From Allofournierella massiliensis (GTDB lineage: Bacteria > Bacillota > Clostridia > Oscillospirales > Ruminococcaceae): DNA of 64,000 nt. The DNA is taken from assembly GCF_004345265.1 (NCBI RefSeq), contig NZ_SLUM01000007.1:78975-142974 (forward strand), in the 5' to 3' direction. Numbering within the stretch: position 1 is the stretch's first letter; every line of letters starts with the position of its first letter. The notes below the pieces were generated by a model. The model had not been told where the DNA came from and ran no database searches. It worked only from the letters and a program-made list of their open reading frames with translations. This document shows, in pieces, positions 57,555-64,000 of the stretch. The position numbers were made by a program, and so were the translations under genes.

Positions 57555-58229
57555 ATGCTGATTCTGATGCTGCGAACCCTGATGGTTTATCTGCTCATTC
57601 TGTTGGCCATGCGCCTGATGGGAAAACGTCAGCTGGGAGAATTACAGCCCGCCGAGCTTGTTTCCACCATTCTGATCTCCAACCTTGCGTCCATCTCCAT
57701 CGAGTCGCCGGAGCTGCCACTTACTGCCAGCCTTGTTCCTGTGTTTTTGATTGTGGCACTGGAACTTTTCCTCTCCGGGCTGTGTTTCTGCCGGCCCAAA
57801 GCAGCACGATTGCTGTTCGGCTCCCCTGTCACCGTGATTCGAGACGGAAAGATCTGCCGCGAAACTCTGCGATCGCTGCGGTTTGGGACCGGGGACCTTC
57901 TGGAAGCCTTGCGCGGTAAGGATGTATTTGACCCGGCACAGGTAAGCTGGGCGGTGGTGGAGACCAACGGCAGCATCAGCATTTGCAAAACAGAGGACGG
58001 CGATCCCTTTATTCCGGTAATTGCGGATGGACAGCTTCTGAAGGGGGCACTTCCGCTCTGCAGGAAGGACGCCCAATGGCTGGAGTTCCTTCTCCGGAAA
58101 GAAAAATGCACTCGGGAACAGGTACTGCTTCTTCTGGTACGGGCCGGAGGCGAATACAGATTGATTCCAAAAGAAAACAGCCCCCTGCCGCAAAAGCGAA
58201 TCAGAGGGCTGTGGAAAGGACAGAAATGA
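57555..58229 (+). CDS. DUF421 (YetF-like) membrane protein
   Basis: A 224-residue protein: three N-terminal membrane segments, RLMGKRQLGELQPAELVSTILISNLAS signature, then a cytosolic domain with PVTVIRDGKICRETLRSLRFGTGDLLEALRGKDVFD. The family is common in spore formers; YetF-type proteins carry a DUF421 domain with unknown function. GGAGG precedes ATG 57555. Divergent from gerAA; stop overlaps the next start (ATGA). Confidence 0.9.
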   Translation: MLILMLRTLMVYLLILLAMRLMGKRQLGELQPAELVSTILISNLASISIESPELPLTASLVPVFLIVALELFLSGLCFCRPKAARLLFGSPVTVIRDGKICRETLRSLRFGTGDLLEALRGKDVFDPAQVSWAVVETNGSISICKTEDGDPFIPVIADGQLLKGALPLCRKDAQWLEFLLRKEKCTREQVLLLLVRAGGEYRLIPKENSPLPQKRIRGLWKGQK

Positions 58230-58594
58230 AACGGTTGCGGGCAGCCGCAATGATTCTTGCGGCATTGTGTTTGCTCACACTCATCGGTCAGCGTCTGGTA
58301 TCGGATTCCCTCGATTCGCTGGATAAGGGGCTTGCACGGGTGGAAAGCCTTTGCATCTGTGGAGAGTATCCGCAAGCACGGGAGCAAATCCGATATATGA
58401 CACAGAGCTATCAAAAGCAGCAGGCAGTACTTGCCGTGTTTATTCGAAAAGATCAGCTCCATGAACTGGAAAGTGCGCTGTATGGCCTGAACGCCTATGC
58501 ACACCCGGACTATCTGCAGGATCTTCTCTGCGAAACGGGAAAACTGAAATCTCAGCTGAACGGTGTGCGCCGATTATTTTTCGGGCTGCTCTGA
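58226..58594 (+). CDS. DUF4363 family protein
   Basis: A 122-residue protein with an N-terminal membrane helix (about 4-22) and a helical extracytoplasmic part ([27 protein letters not shown]). DUF4363 genes commonly follow DUF421 in Clostridia; function unknown. Its last 21 bases overlap the end of convergent nrdR. Confidence 0.75.
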   Translation: MKRLRAAAMILAALCLLTLIGQRLVSDSLDSLDKGLARVESLCICGEYPQAREQIRYMTQSYQKQQAVLAVFIRKDQLHELESALYGLNAYAHPDYLQDLLCETGKLKSQLNGVRRLFFGLL

Positions 58595-59047
58595 ACGCTT
58601 GCTGAGCATTTCCTTAAGCTCATTCATGAAGGTGTTCAAATCAGAGAACTGCCGGTAAACCGAAGCAAAGCGTACGTACGCCACTTCATCAACCTTCTTC
58701 AGCTCTTCCATGGCAAGCTCACCAATATGAATGGAGGTGACTTCGCGCTCATAGCTGTTCAGAAGGGACTGCTCGATGTTATCCACCGCCCGCTCCAGCA
58801 TCTCATAGCTGACCGGGCGTTTTTCGCAGGCTCGAAGCATGCCACCCAGGAGCTTCTGCCGATCGAACACCTGGCGGGAACGATCCTTTTTGATGACCAT
58901 CAAAGGCACGGTTTCCACGATTTCATAAGTTGTAAAACGCTTGCCGCAGCGCAGGCATTCCCGTCGGCGGCGGATTTTCTCGCCGTCCTCCGTGGGGCGG
59001 GAATCAATGACCTTGGATTCCAGTTCGCCGCAGTAAGGGCACTTCAT
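58574..59047 (-). CDS. nrdR: Transcriptional repressor NrdR
   Basis: Zinc-finger ATP-cone repressor of ribonucleotide reductase genes. The 157 residues have the four-cysteine finger (CPYCGE...CLRCGKRF) and the ATP-cone [31 protein letters not shown] 59047 follows AAAGGAGG. No nrd genes are in the window. Confidence 0.96.
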   Translation of the reverse strand: MKCPYCGELESKVIDSRPTEDGEKIRRRRECLRCGKRFTTYEIVETVPLMVIKKDRSRQVFDRQKLLGGMLRACEKRPVSYEMLERAVDNIEQSLLNSYEREVTSIHIGELAMEELKKVDEVAYVRFASVYRQFSDLNTFMNELKEMLSKRSEQPEK

Positions 59048-59111
59048 ATGGGGTCCTCCTTTGATGAACGGCCGGGCCGTATTATCCCGCACCGCAGTTT
59101 AAGATTCCGTT

Positions 59112-59141
59112 ATTATAGCACAGATTCGCCTGCCGTTGCAA
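59112..59141 (-). promoter_or_regulatory. Promoter of nrdR
   Basis: On the minus strand TTGCAA (59141-59136), 18 bases, TATAAT (59117-59112) preceded by TGC. It lies between the aminotransferase stop and nrdR. Confidence 0.7.
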
Positions 59142-59151
59142 TTGGTTTTTG

Positions 59152-60423
59152 TTATGCCTGCAACAGTTTTTCCAGACTGGCCAGACGAACACTGACACAA
59201 AGCAGCTGGCTGGCCTGATCCAGTTCGGCCACCGTGGGATACGAGGGAGCGATGCGGAGGTGATGATCCTGCGGGTCGTTGCCGTAGGGATAAGCCGAAC
59301 CAGCAGGAGTGAGAATCACACCGGCTTCCTTGCACAGCTGAACCACGCGCTTTGCGCAGCCATCCATCACATACAGGCTGATGAAATATCCGCCTTTGGG
59401 GCTGGTCCAGCGGGCAATGGCCCCGCAGGGAGTTAGCTGGCAAGCAAAGGCTTCCTTGAGCAGTTCAAATTTGGGTTCCAGAATAGCACGATGTTTTTCC
59501 ATGTGTGCCAATACGCCCGCCTTGTTTTTCAAAAAGCTCACATGGCGCATCTGATTCATCTTGTCGGCACTGATGGCCATGGGAGCCATCTGGGTGAGGA
59601 TGTGGCGAATATTGGCCTCACTGGCGGCCAGCGCGGCAACACCAGCTCCGGGGAAGGTCATTTTGCTGGTGGAGCATACCAGCAGAGGACGATCCTTCGT
59701 GCCATACTTTTTGCACTCGGTCAGGATATCGGGTACGGAGCAATGCTCATCGGTAAGATGATGCACACAGTATGCGTTATCCCAGATGATCTTAAAATCC
59801 GGCGCACCGGTTTTCATGCTGGCAAGCCGGCGTACCGTTTCCGCGCTGTAAATATAGCCATCCGGATTGGAATACAGCGGCACACACCAGATGCCCTTCA
59901 CGCTGGGATCAGCGGCAAGCTGCTCCACCAGATCCATGTCCGGGCCATCCTCTTTCATGGGGATGGGCAGCATTTCGAAGCCGAAATACTCCGTAATGGC
60001 AAAGTGACGGTCATAGCCGGGTACAGGACACAGGAATTTAAGCTTTTCCTCGGTGCGCCAGGGGTGGTCGCTGTCCGCAAAGCCGACCCGCCAGCCCAGA
60101 TCGATCATATAATACATGAGTGTGAGCGAGGAATTGCCACCCACGATGACTTCATTTTCCTCCACATCCATCAGCTCGGCAAAGAAACGGCGGGCCTGGG
60201 GCATACCGGCAAGCAAACCGTAGTTACGGGAATCCTCGCCATTTTCCCCAATGTACTGATTCTGGCTGAGCAGCTCGTTGGAAAGCTCCAACTGCTCGGC
60301 ACAGGGTTTCCCGCGGGACATATCCAGTTTCAGCCCCTTTGCCTGATAGCTCTGATACTGTGCCAGAACCGCCTCGTATTCTTCCTGCAGCTCCTGCTTG
60401 GTCATGCTCTGATATTCTTTCAT
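59152..60423 (-). CDS. Aspartate aminotransferase, type Ic (PF12897-like)
   Basis: PLP aminotransferase of 423 residues in the unusual subgroup typified by Corynebacterium AspT. Features: LDMSRGKPCAEQLELS, VGGNSSLTLMYYMIDLGW, KIIWDNAYCVHHL (PLP Asp/Tyr) and the PLP lysine in STSKMTFPGAGVAALA. It would supply aspartate for the asd-dap pathway, an inference. ATG 60423; the open frame upstream is leader. TTGTGC - 17 - TATAAT (60544-60516, minus) is a plausible promoter. Confidence 0.88.
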   Translation of the reverse strand: MKEYQSMTKQELQEEYEAVLAQYQSYQAKGLKLDMSRGKPCAEQLELSNELLSQNQYIGENGEDSRNYGLLAGMPQARRFFAELMDVEENEVIVGGNSSLTLMYYMIDLGWRVGFADSDHPWRTEEKLKFLCPVPGYDRHFAITEYFGFEMLPIPMKEDGPDMDLVEQLAADPSVKGIWCVPLYSNPDGYIYSAETVRRLASMKTGAPDFKIIWDNAYCVHHLTDEHCSVPDILTECKKYGTKDRPLLVCSTSKMTFPGAGVAALAASEANIRHILTQMAPMAISADKMNQMRHVSFLKNKAGVLAHMEKHRAILEPKFELLKEAFACQLTPCGAIARWTSPKGGYFISLYVMDGCAKRVVQLCKEAGVILTPAGSAYPYGNDPQDHHLRIAPSYPTVAELDQASQLLCVSVRLASLEKLLQA

Positions 60424-60636
60424 TGCAAACGCTCCTCTTTTGCAGCTTCCCAGCGGCGTGTCGGCAGCTTTACTGTGCTCCGGCACGGGTGGATCGATAC
60501 CTGATTTTCGAACTTATTATAGTATAAATCCAGGTTTCGCACAACCCGAAAAAAAAAACAGATTTGCGGCTAAAACTTCCATGATGGCAAAGACATACTT
60601 TTTGCTGTCAACCACACAGAATTTGAACACAGAAAA

Positions 60637-60667
60637 ATGGCAGAGCGGGATTTCCCTGCCCTGCCAT
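60637..60667 (-). terminator. Terminator after the AI-2E transporter gene
   Basis: On the minus strand ATGGCAGGGCAGGG pairs with CCCGCTCTGCCAT, followed by TTTTT. Its place 30 bases after the TAA at 60698-60700 supports that codon as the original stop. Confidence 0.85.
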
Positions 60668-60697
60668 CCGAATGGGGGTAACAATGGAATGCAAATA

Positions 60698-61836
60698 TTA
60701 CAAACGCCCCTGCTCCCGCCGGGCGGTGGCTTTCCTTCAGCAAAGCATAGGCGGCGGAGGCTGCCGAAACCCCCAGCAGCATGCCGATGGGGCCGCCCAG
60801 ATTACCGCCGATTGTAACAGCAGCCAATACCCATATAGCAGGAAGATTGATTTTCGAGCCCACAACTTTCGGGTAAATCATGTTTCCTTCAATCTGCTGG
60901 AGAATCAGCAGAAAGACGACAAACACAAACGCTTTGAAGGGGTTGACGGTCATTATCATAATTGCGCCTACGATTGTACCGATAAAAGCGCCTACAATGG
61001 GGATCAATGCAGTAACCCCAACAAGTGCTCCGATCATGGGCGCGTAGGGAATCCGCAAAATGAGCATTCCAACCATACACAGTGTTCCGAGGATATTGCT
61101 TCGGTTGCTGCCCTGTAATAAACAGGCGGAAGGTGTTGCTGCAAACAGCGGCGACATGAATCAGCTCTTCAACGAAACGCTTCGGAAGCCATACATGAAG
61201 CACCCGGCTGGCCTGATGTTTCAGCCGCTCCTTTCCGGCCAGAATATATACCGCAAAGATCAGCCCAATCGAGAAAGTGATCACACCACCTGCCAGAGAA
61301 CCGGCAGCCCCTACGACCTGATTGACAAGCGTGCCACTGCGGGATTTGACCCATTCCCCCATCTGCCTTTTCAATCCAAGCCAGTCGATATCGACCTTTT
61401 CAAAAAGCTGACCGAGCGGTGTACTTGTCAGAGCGGTGTTGCTTTCCATTTGTGCCAGCTGCTCCAGTCCCCCGCCGGTGATCTGAACAATGAGCTTGAT
61501 CGCCTTTACCACTTCCGGTACAACCAGAACTGTGACACCGATGAAAATCCCGAACACCAAAAGAAGCGAAAGCCCGATCGAGAGCGGGCGGGCAGCATGC
61601 TGCAGTCCGGCCTTTGTGCGCAAATATCGCTCAAAAAAGCTCATCGGTACATTGAAGATCAAAGCGAGCATGACGCCAATCAGCAGCGGTTTTGCCAGGT
61701 CGAGCAGCTGAAGAATCACCGCCGCAATACTGCTTATATGGCGAAAGCCCAGATAAATCAAAATGCAGCAGGTAAACAGGCTGAGCAGCCATTTGGTGAT
61801 TCGACGCCGTTTTTCAGAACTGTCAAGCATAAGCAT
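60698..61836 (-). pseudogene. AI-2E family transporter, broken by three single-base indels
   Basis: Eight-helix membrane protein family with members involved in autoinducer-2 or Na+/H+ transport. From 61836 the first frame reads normally to NTFRLFITG, then shifts. Homology resumes in another frame at ILGTLCMVGMLI, through the family signature PYAPMIGALVGVTALIPIVGAFIG, to AAYALLKE. Restoring one base near 61108 and one near 61095 gives GQ-x-TEA-x-ILG, and removing one A near 60732 gives LLKEATARREQGRL then stop at 60698, which meets the terminator. The intact protein would be about 379 residues. True decay and assembly error are both possible. ATG 61830 is an alternative start. Confidence 0.85.
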
Positions 61837-61869
61837 TTTCTCCTTTTCATCTATCTAAAATTGGGGCAG

Positions 61870-62553
61870 TCATTCTCTGGTTTTTGCTCTTCTCTTTCCT
61901 TTGCGGCAATACAAAAAGTATGTGGCAGCAGAAGATGCCGAGAGCGTGAGCATCAGCCCAACAGAAATCCAGAATGCCGGTGATTGTGGCTGCTGAACAC
62001 TTTCCCCCATGAATGTGGCTAAGACCATTCCGGGCAAAAGCCCCAGACTTCCGGCAAGAATATTTTTCCAGAAGGATGTTCTGGTTGCCCCCAGATACAT
62101 GGTTACGACATCTCCCGGCAAACAGCTGATGATTCGTAAAAAGAAGCACAGAAAGAAGGAATTCTGTTGCTGCATGCTCAATATTTTTTCAAATCGAGGG
62201 TGCTTTTTCACCTGCTTGTGCACGGCTTCCATTCCTGCCGCACGGCCAACCCAATAAGGAACCGTCAGAATAATGAGTATTCCGGAAAAAATGACCAGAA
62301 GTGCAGTCCAGCCGGAAAAAAGATAGCCGCTAGCGATTTCGAGAACGATAAGGGGAAAGAAAATCGTCAGGCCTTTCAGCAAATATAAAATCAGCATTAC
62401 CGCGGCCGCCATGGCGGGATCTTTGGGAATCCGGTCAAAAAAGCCCTGTACACAGAGACATGGATTTTTGATGAGCCATGGGGCCGGAAATAACACACAG
62501 CCAAGAATCAGAATCATGAGCAATGCCTTGACAGAGCGGGATATCCCATGCAA
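61870..62553 (-). CDS. TVP38/TMEM64 family (VTT domain) membrane protein
   Basis: A 227-residue (or shorter) DedA-like membrane protein with six hydrophobic segments and the VTT pattern IVLEIASGYLFSGWTALLVIFSG, YWVGRAAGMEAV, and SCLPGDVVTMYLGATRTSFWKNILAGSLGLLPG. Possible lipid-scramblase-like role by family analogy. The start is unsure: TTG 62553 or ATG 62517; neither has a good ribosome site. Confidence 0.8.
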   Translation of the reverse strand: MHGISRSVKALLMILILGCVLFPAPWLIKNPCLCVQGFFDRIPKDPAMAAAVMLILYLLKGLTIFFPLIVLEIASGYLFSGWTALLVIFSGILIILTVPYWVGRAAGMEAVHKQVKKHPRFEKILSMQQQNSFFLCFFLRIISCLPGDVVTMYLGATRTSFWKNILAGSLGLLPGMVLATFMGESVQQPQSPAFWISVGLMLTLSASSAATYFLYCRKGKRRAKTRE

Positions 62554-62612
62554 TCATTAAGATACTCTTTGCACTGCATTACATCCTGACAAGAGGATGC
62601 AAATTCAACAGT

Positions 62613-62693
62613 ACAAACTGAACAGGCGGTGGCCAACAGGCCACTTGCCGGGCCATTATGGCAGCAGAGATACGGCATCTGCGGGACAGTTGT
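62613..62693 (+). ncRNA. NiCo (czcD) metal riboswitch
   Basis: The leader of the CDF gene contains the conserved core as I recall it for NiCo aptamers: CTGAACAGGC (62618-62627), GCCGGGC (62647-62653), GGCAGCAGA (62660-62668) and CTGCGGGACAGTT (62679-62691). P1 is formed by ACAAACTG (62613-62620) with CAGTTGT (62687-62693); inner hairpins GTGGCC/GGCCAC and TGCC/GGCA are present. The 3' part overlaps a terminator, so Co2+/Ni2+ binding should switch the exporter on. Confidence 0.82.
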
Positions 62694-62714
62694 ATGTCCC
62701 CGCGGGTGCTTTTT
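62675..62714 (+). terminator. Regulated terminator of the NiCo riboswitch
   Basis: GCATCTGCGGGACA (62675-62688) pairs with TGTCCCCGCGGGTGC (62695-62709), followed by TTTTTGTTTTT. Its 5' arm uses the same bases as the aptamer P4 and P1 strands, so the two folds exclude each other. Confidence 0.88.
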
Positions 62715-62797
62715 GTTTTTCCCGGGGAATGAGAATTTTCTGATGTGGGCTGACGAGAGAAACCGTCCGATTAAAAGTATGAACAGGAGGGCTTTTT

Positions 62798-63724
62798 ATG
62801 AAAGCTGTAAACAAGAACAACCCCATTTCCCGTGTGAATTCCGTTGATGAGGCATCCGCCATTCGCAAGATGTCTTTTGCAAGTGTGTTTGGGAATGCAG
62901 TTCTGTCCGCATTTAAGCTGTTTGCTGGCGTTGCGGGCAATTCCGGCGCAATGATCTCGGACGCAATTCACTCCTTCTCCGATGTAATCACCACGGTGAT
63001 CGCCTGGATTGGTGTAAAAGCTTCAAAGAAGGAGGCGGATACCGCACATCCCTATGGTCATGACCGTATTGAATGTATCGCCTCTCTGGGATTGGGAATC
63101 ATTCTGCTGGCAACCGGCCTTGGGGTAGGCAAAACCGGAGTTGAGACGATTCTCTCCGGCAGTTATGGATCGCTTGCTGCCCCGGGAGCAATTGCCCTTG
63201 CTGCGGCAATTGTTTCCATCGTAAGCAAGGAAGCCATGTACTGGTATACCCGTTACTACGCCAATCTCATAAATTCTTCTGCATTTATGGCGGATGCATG
63301 GCACCACCGATCCGATGCATTTTCATCGGTTGGTTCTCTGATCGGCATTGGCGGAGCAATGCTTGGATTCCCTGTGATGGACTCTGTGGCCAGTGTGGTG
63401 ATCTGCCTGTTCATTGTGAAGGCATCCTACGATATTTTGAAGGATGGCATCGTCAAACTGCTGGACACCTCCTGCGGGGAAAACTATGACAGGAAAATGG
63501 TGGATTATATCCGCGAACAGGAAGGCGTGATTCAGGTGGACTCGCTTCACTCCAGAATGTTTGGCAGCAAGGTGTATATTGACCTGGAGATCCAGGTGGA
63601 CGGAGAAAAAACGCTGAGGGATGCGCACAAGGTGGCCGAACATATCCACAGCGAGGTGGAACGTGCGTTCCCGGATGTAAAGCACATTATGATTCATGTG
63701 AATCCGTCCAATGAACCGGCCTGA
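62798..63724 (+). CDS. Cation diffusion facilitator metal exporter
   Basis: A 308-residue CDF transporter (CzcD/FieF-like). Six membrane segments with metal-site motifs SDAIHSFSD (helix II) and ADAWHHRSDAFSS (helix V), and a C-terminal cytosolic domain (VDSLHSRMFGSKVYIDLEIQVDG). AACAGGAGG precedes ATG 62798. The upstream NiCo riboswitch predicts Co2+/Ni2+ efflux. Monocistronic as far as visible. Confidence 0.93.
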   Translation: MKAVNKNNPISRVNSVDEASAIRKMSFASVFGNAVLSAFKLFAGVAGNSGAMISDAIHSFSDVITTVIAWIGVKASKKEADTAHPYGHDRIECIASLGLGIILLATGLGVGKTGVETILSGSYGSLAAPGAIALAAAIVSIVSKEAMYWYTRYYANLINSSAFMADAWHHRSDAFSSVGSLIGIGGAMLGFPVMDSVASVVICLFIVKASYDILKDGIVKLLDTSCGENYDRKMVDYIREQEGVIQVDSLHSRMFGSKVYIDLEIQVDGEKTLRDAHKVAEHIHSEVERAFPDVKHIMIHVNPSNEPA

Positions 63725-63794
63725 CGGATGGCATGATCTGTGCCATATTAGGACAAACAGGGCATTTTGTCCCAATGCAAATCATCGTTTTATA

Positions 63795-63823
63795 TTGAGA
63801 ATCGGCTGATGATATGCTATACT
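63795..63823 (+). promoter_or_regulatory. Promoter of the right-edge leader
   Basis: TTGAGA (63795-63800), 17 bases, TATACT (63818-63823) with TGC before it. Just upstream, GGACAAA/TTTGTCC (63751-63772) forms a short dyad after the CDF gene. Confidence 0.8.
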
Positions 63824-63830
63824 TGCTCAC

Positions 63831-63949
63831 ATATAAGGGAGTAGTCAGCACCTTGGTGTGATGATACCAACATACTGGAGATTTCCTGGTATTATCTTAA
63901 ATGACGGGGCTGTTGCAAAACGGAAGTTGAGCAACAGCCCCCACTTTTT
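63831..63949 (+). ncRNA. Riboswitch-like leader, candidate yybP-ykoY (Mn2+)
   Basis: The transcript starts near 63830 with ATAAGGGAGTAG (GGGAGTAG at 63837-63844), a yybP-ykoY hallmark, and has ACATAC (63870-63875) opening a small hairpin that closes on GTAT, then TTAAATGACGGGG. A strong terminator follows: GGGGCTGTTGC (63906-63916) with GCAACAGCCCC (63931-63941) and TTTTT (63945-63949). AGGAG near 63992 precedes the window end, so the controlled gene starts just outside. The P1 pairing of the known class is not obvious here, which lowers confidence. Confidence 0.5.
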
Positions 63950-64000
63950 GCGAAAAGCAGGATCGGAAGAGACTTTTTCAAGAATTTTAGGAGAAATAGT

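Noticed and set aside
60570..60697. C-terminal extension of the second AI-2E frame
   Set aside because: It lacks family similarity and passes through an intrinsic terminator; a one-base correction gives a natural end at 60698.
62528..62533. TTGACA as the -35 of the NiCo leader
   Set aside because: No acceptable -10 is found 16-18 bases downstream, and it lies in the coding start of the divergent gene.

Overview
The window is chromosomal DNA of moderately high GC from an anaerobic, endospore-forming member of the Clostridia, probably an Oscillospirales/Ruminococcaceae-like organism. This is inferred from the complete spoIIIA operon, a gerA operon, spoIIM and yunB homologues, a T-box in front of tyrS, and gene orders typical of Clostridia (spoIIIA-asp23-nusB-xseAB-ispA-dxs-tlyA-nadK-argR-recN and hprK-murB-rapZ-whiA-dnaE-pfkA). 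No genus can be named from the sequence alone. I see no prophage, transposase, CRISPR array, plasmid function or rRNA. Coding density is high and most of the window is core genome.

Layout. 1-2.3 kb: end of rnhB, yraN, thrC. 2.4-11.5 kb: a small Cys-rich DUF1540 gene, a phosphoesterase, then a protein quality-control block (tig, clpP, clpX, lon, engB, a methyltransferase, hslO). 11.6-12.2 kb: six tRNA genes (Gly, Val, Asp, Phe, Gly, Cys) with promoter and terminator. 12.3-15.7 kb: a dCMP deaminase-like gene, radA and a XerD-type recombinase preceded by a 13-bp palindrome. 15.7-19.7 kb (minus): spoIIM-like, TIGR04086, yajC, tgt, queA. 19.8-24.0 kb: asd, dapA, dapB and a CapA-like gene (aspartate/DAP pathway). 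24.0-36.0 kb (minus): tyrS with its T-box, then recN back to asp23 (isoprenoid, DNA repair, NAD and arginine control). 36-43.5 kb (minus): spoIIIAH-AA, ligA, yunB. 43.6-53.8 kb (minus): pfkA, dnaE, whiA, rapZ, murB, glk, a PHP phosphoesterase, hprK. 53.9-59 kb: gerAC/AB/AA, divergent DUF421-DUF4363, nrdR. 59-64 kb: a type Ic aspartate aminotransferase, a frame-broken AI-2E-family transporter, a VTT-domain membrane protein, a CDF metal exporter under a NiCo-type riboswitch, and at the edge a second riboswitch-like leader resembling yybP-ykoY (Mn2+).

How they work together. Three themes dominate: proteostasis (trigger factor, ClpXP, Lon, Hsp33), sporulation and germination (SpoIIIA channel, SpoIIM, YunB, GerA receptor), and carbon/cell-envelope control (HprK, RapZ, glucokinase, PfkA, MurB, DapA/DapB, CapA-like). 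The most informative non-coding elements are the NiCo riboswitch with an overlapping terminator, the Tyr T-box, the Mn-type leader candidate at the right edge, and several well-formed sigma-A promoters (17-18 bp spacers) that define the transcription units. I did not find a convincing new multi-gene system. The best leads are small: the palindrome in front of the recombinase, the terminator/ribosome-site overlap at yajC-TIGR04086, and the three indels in the AI-2E gene.
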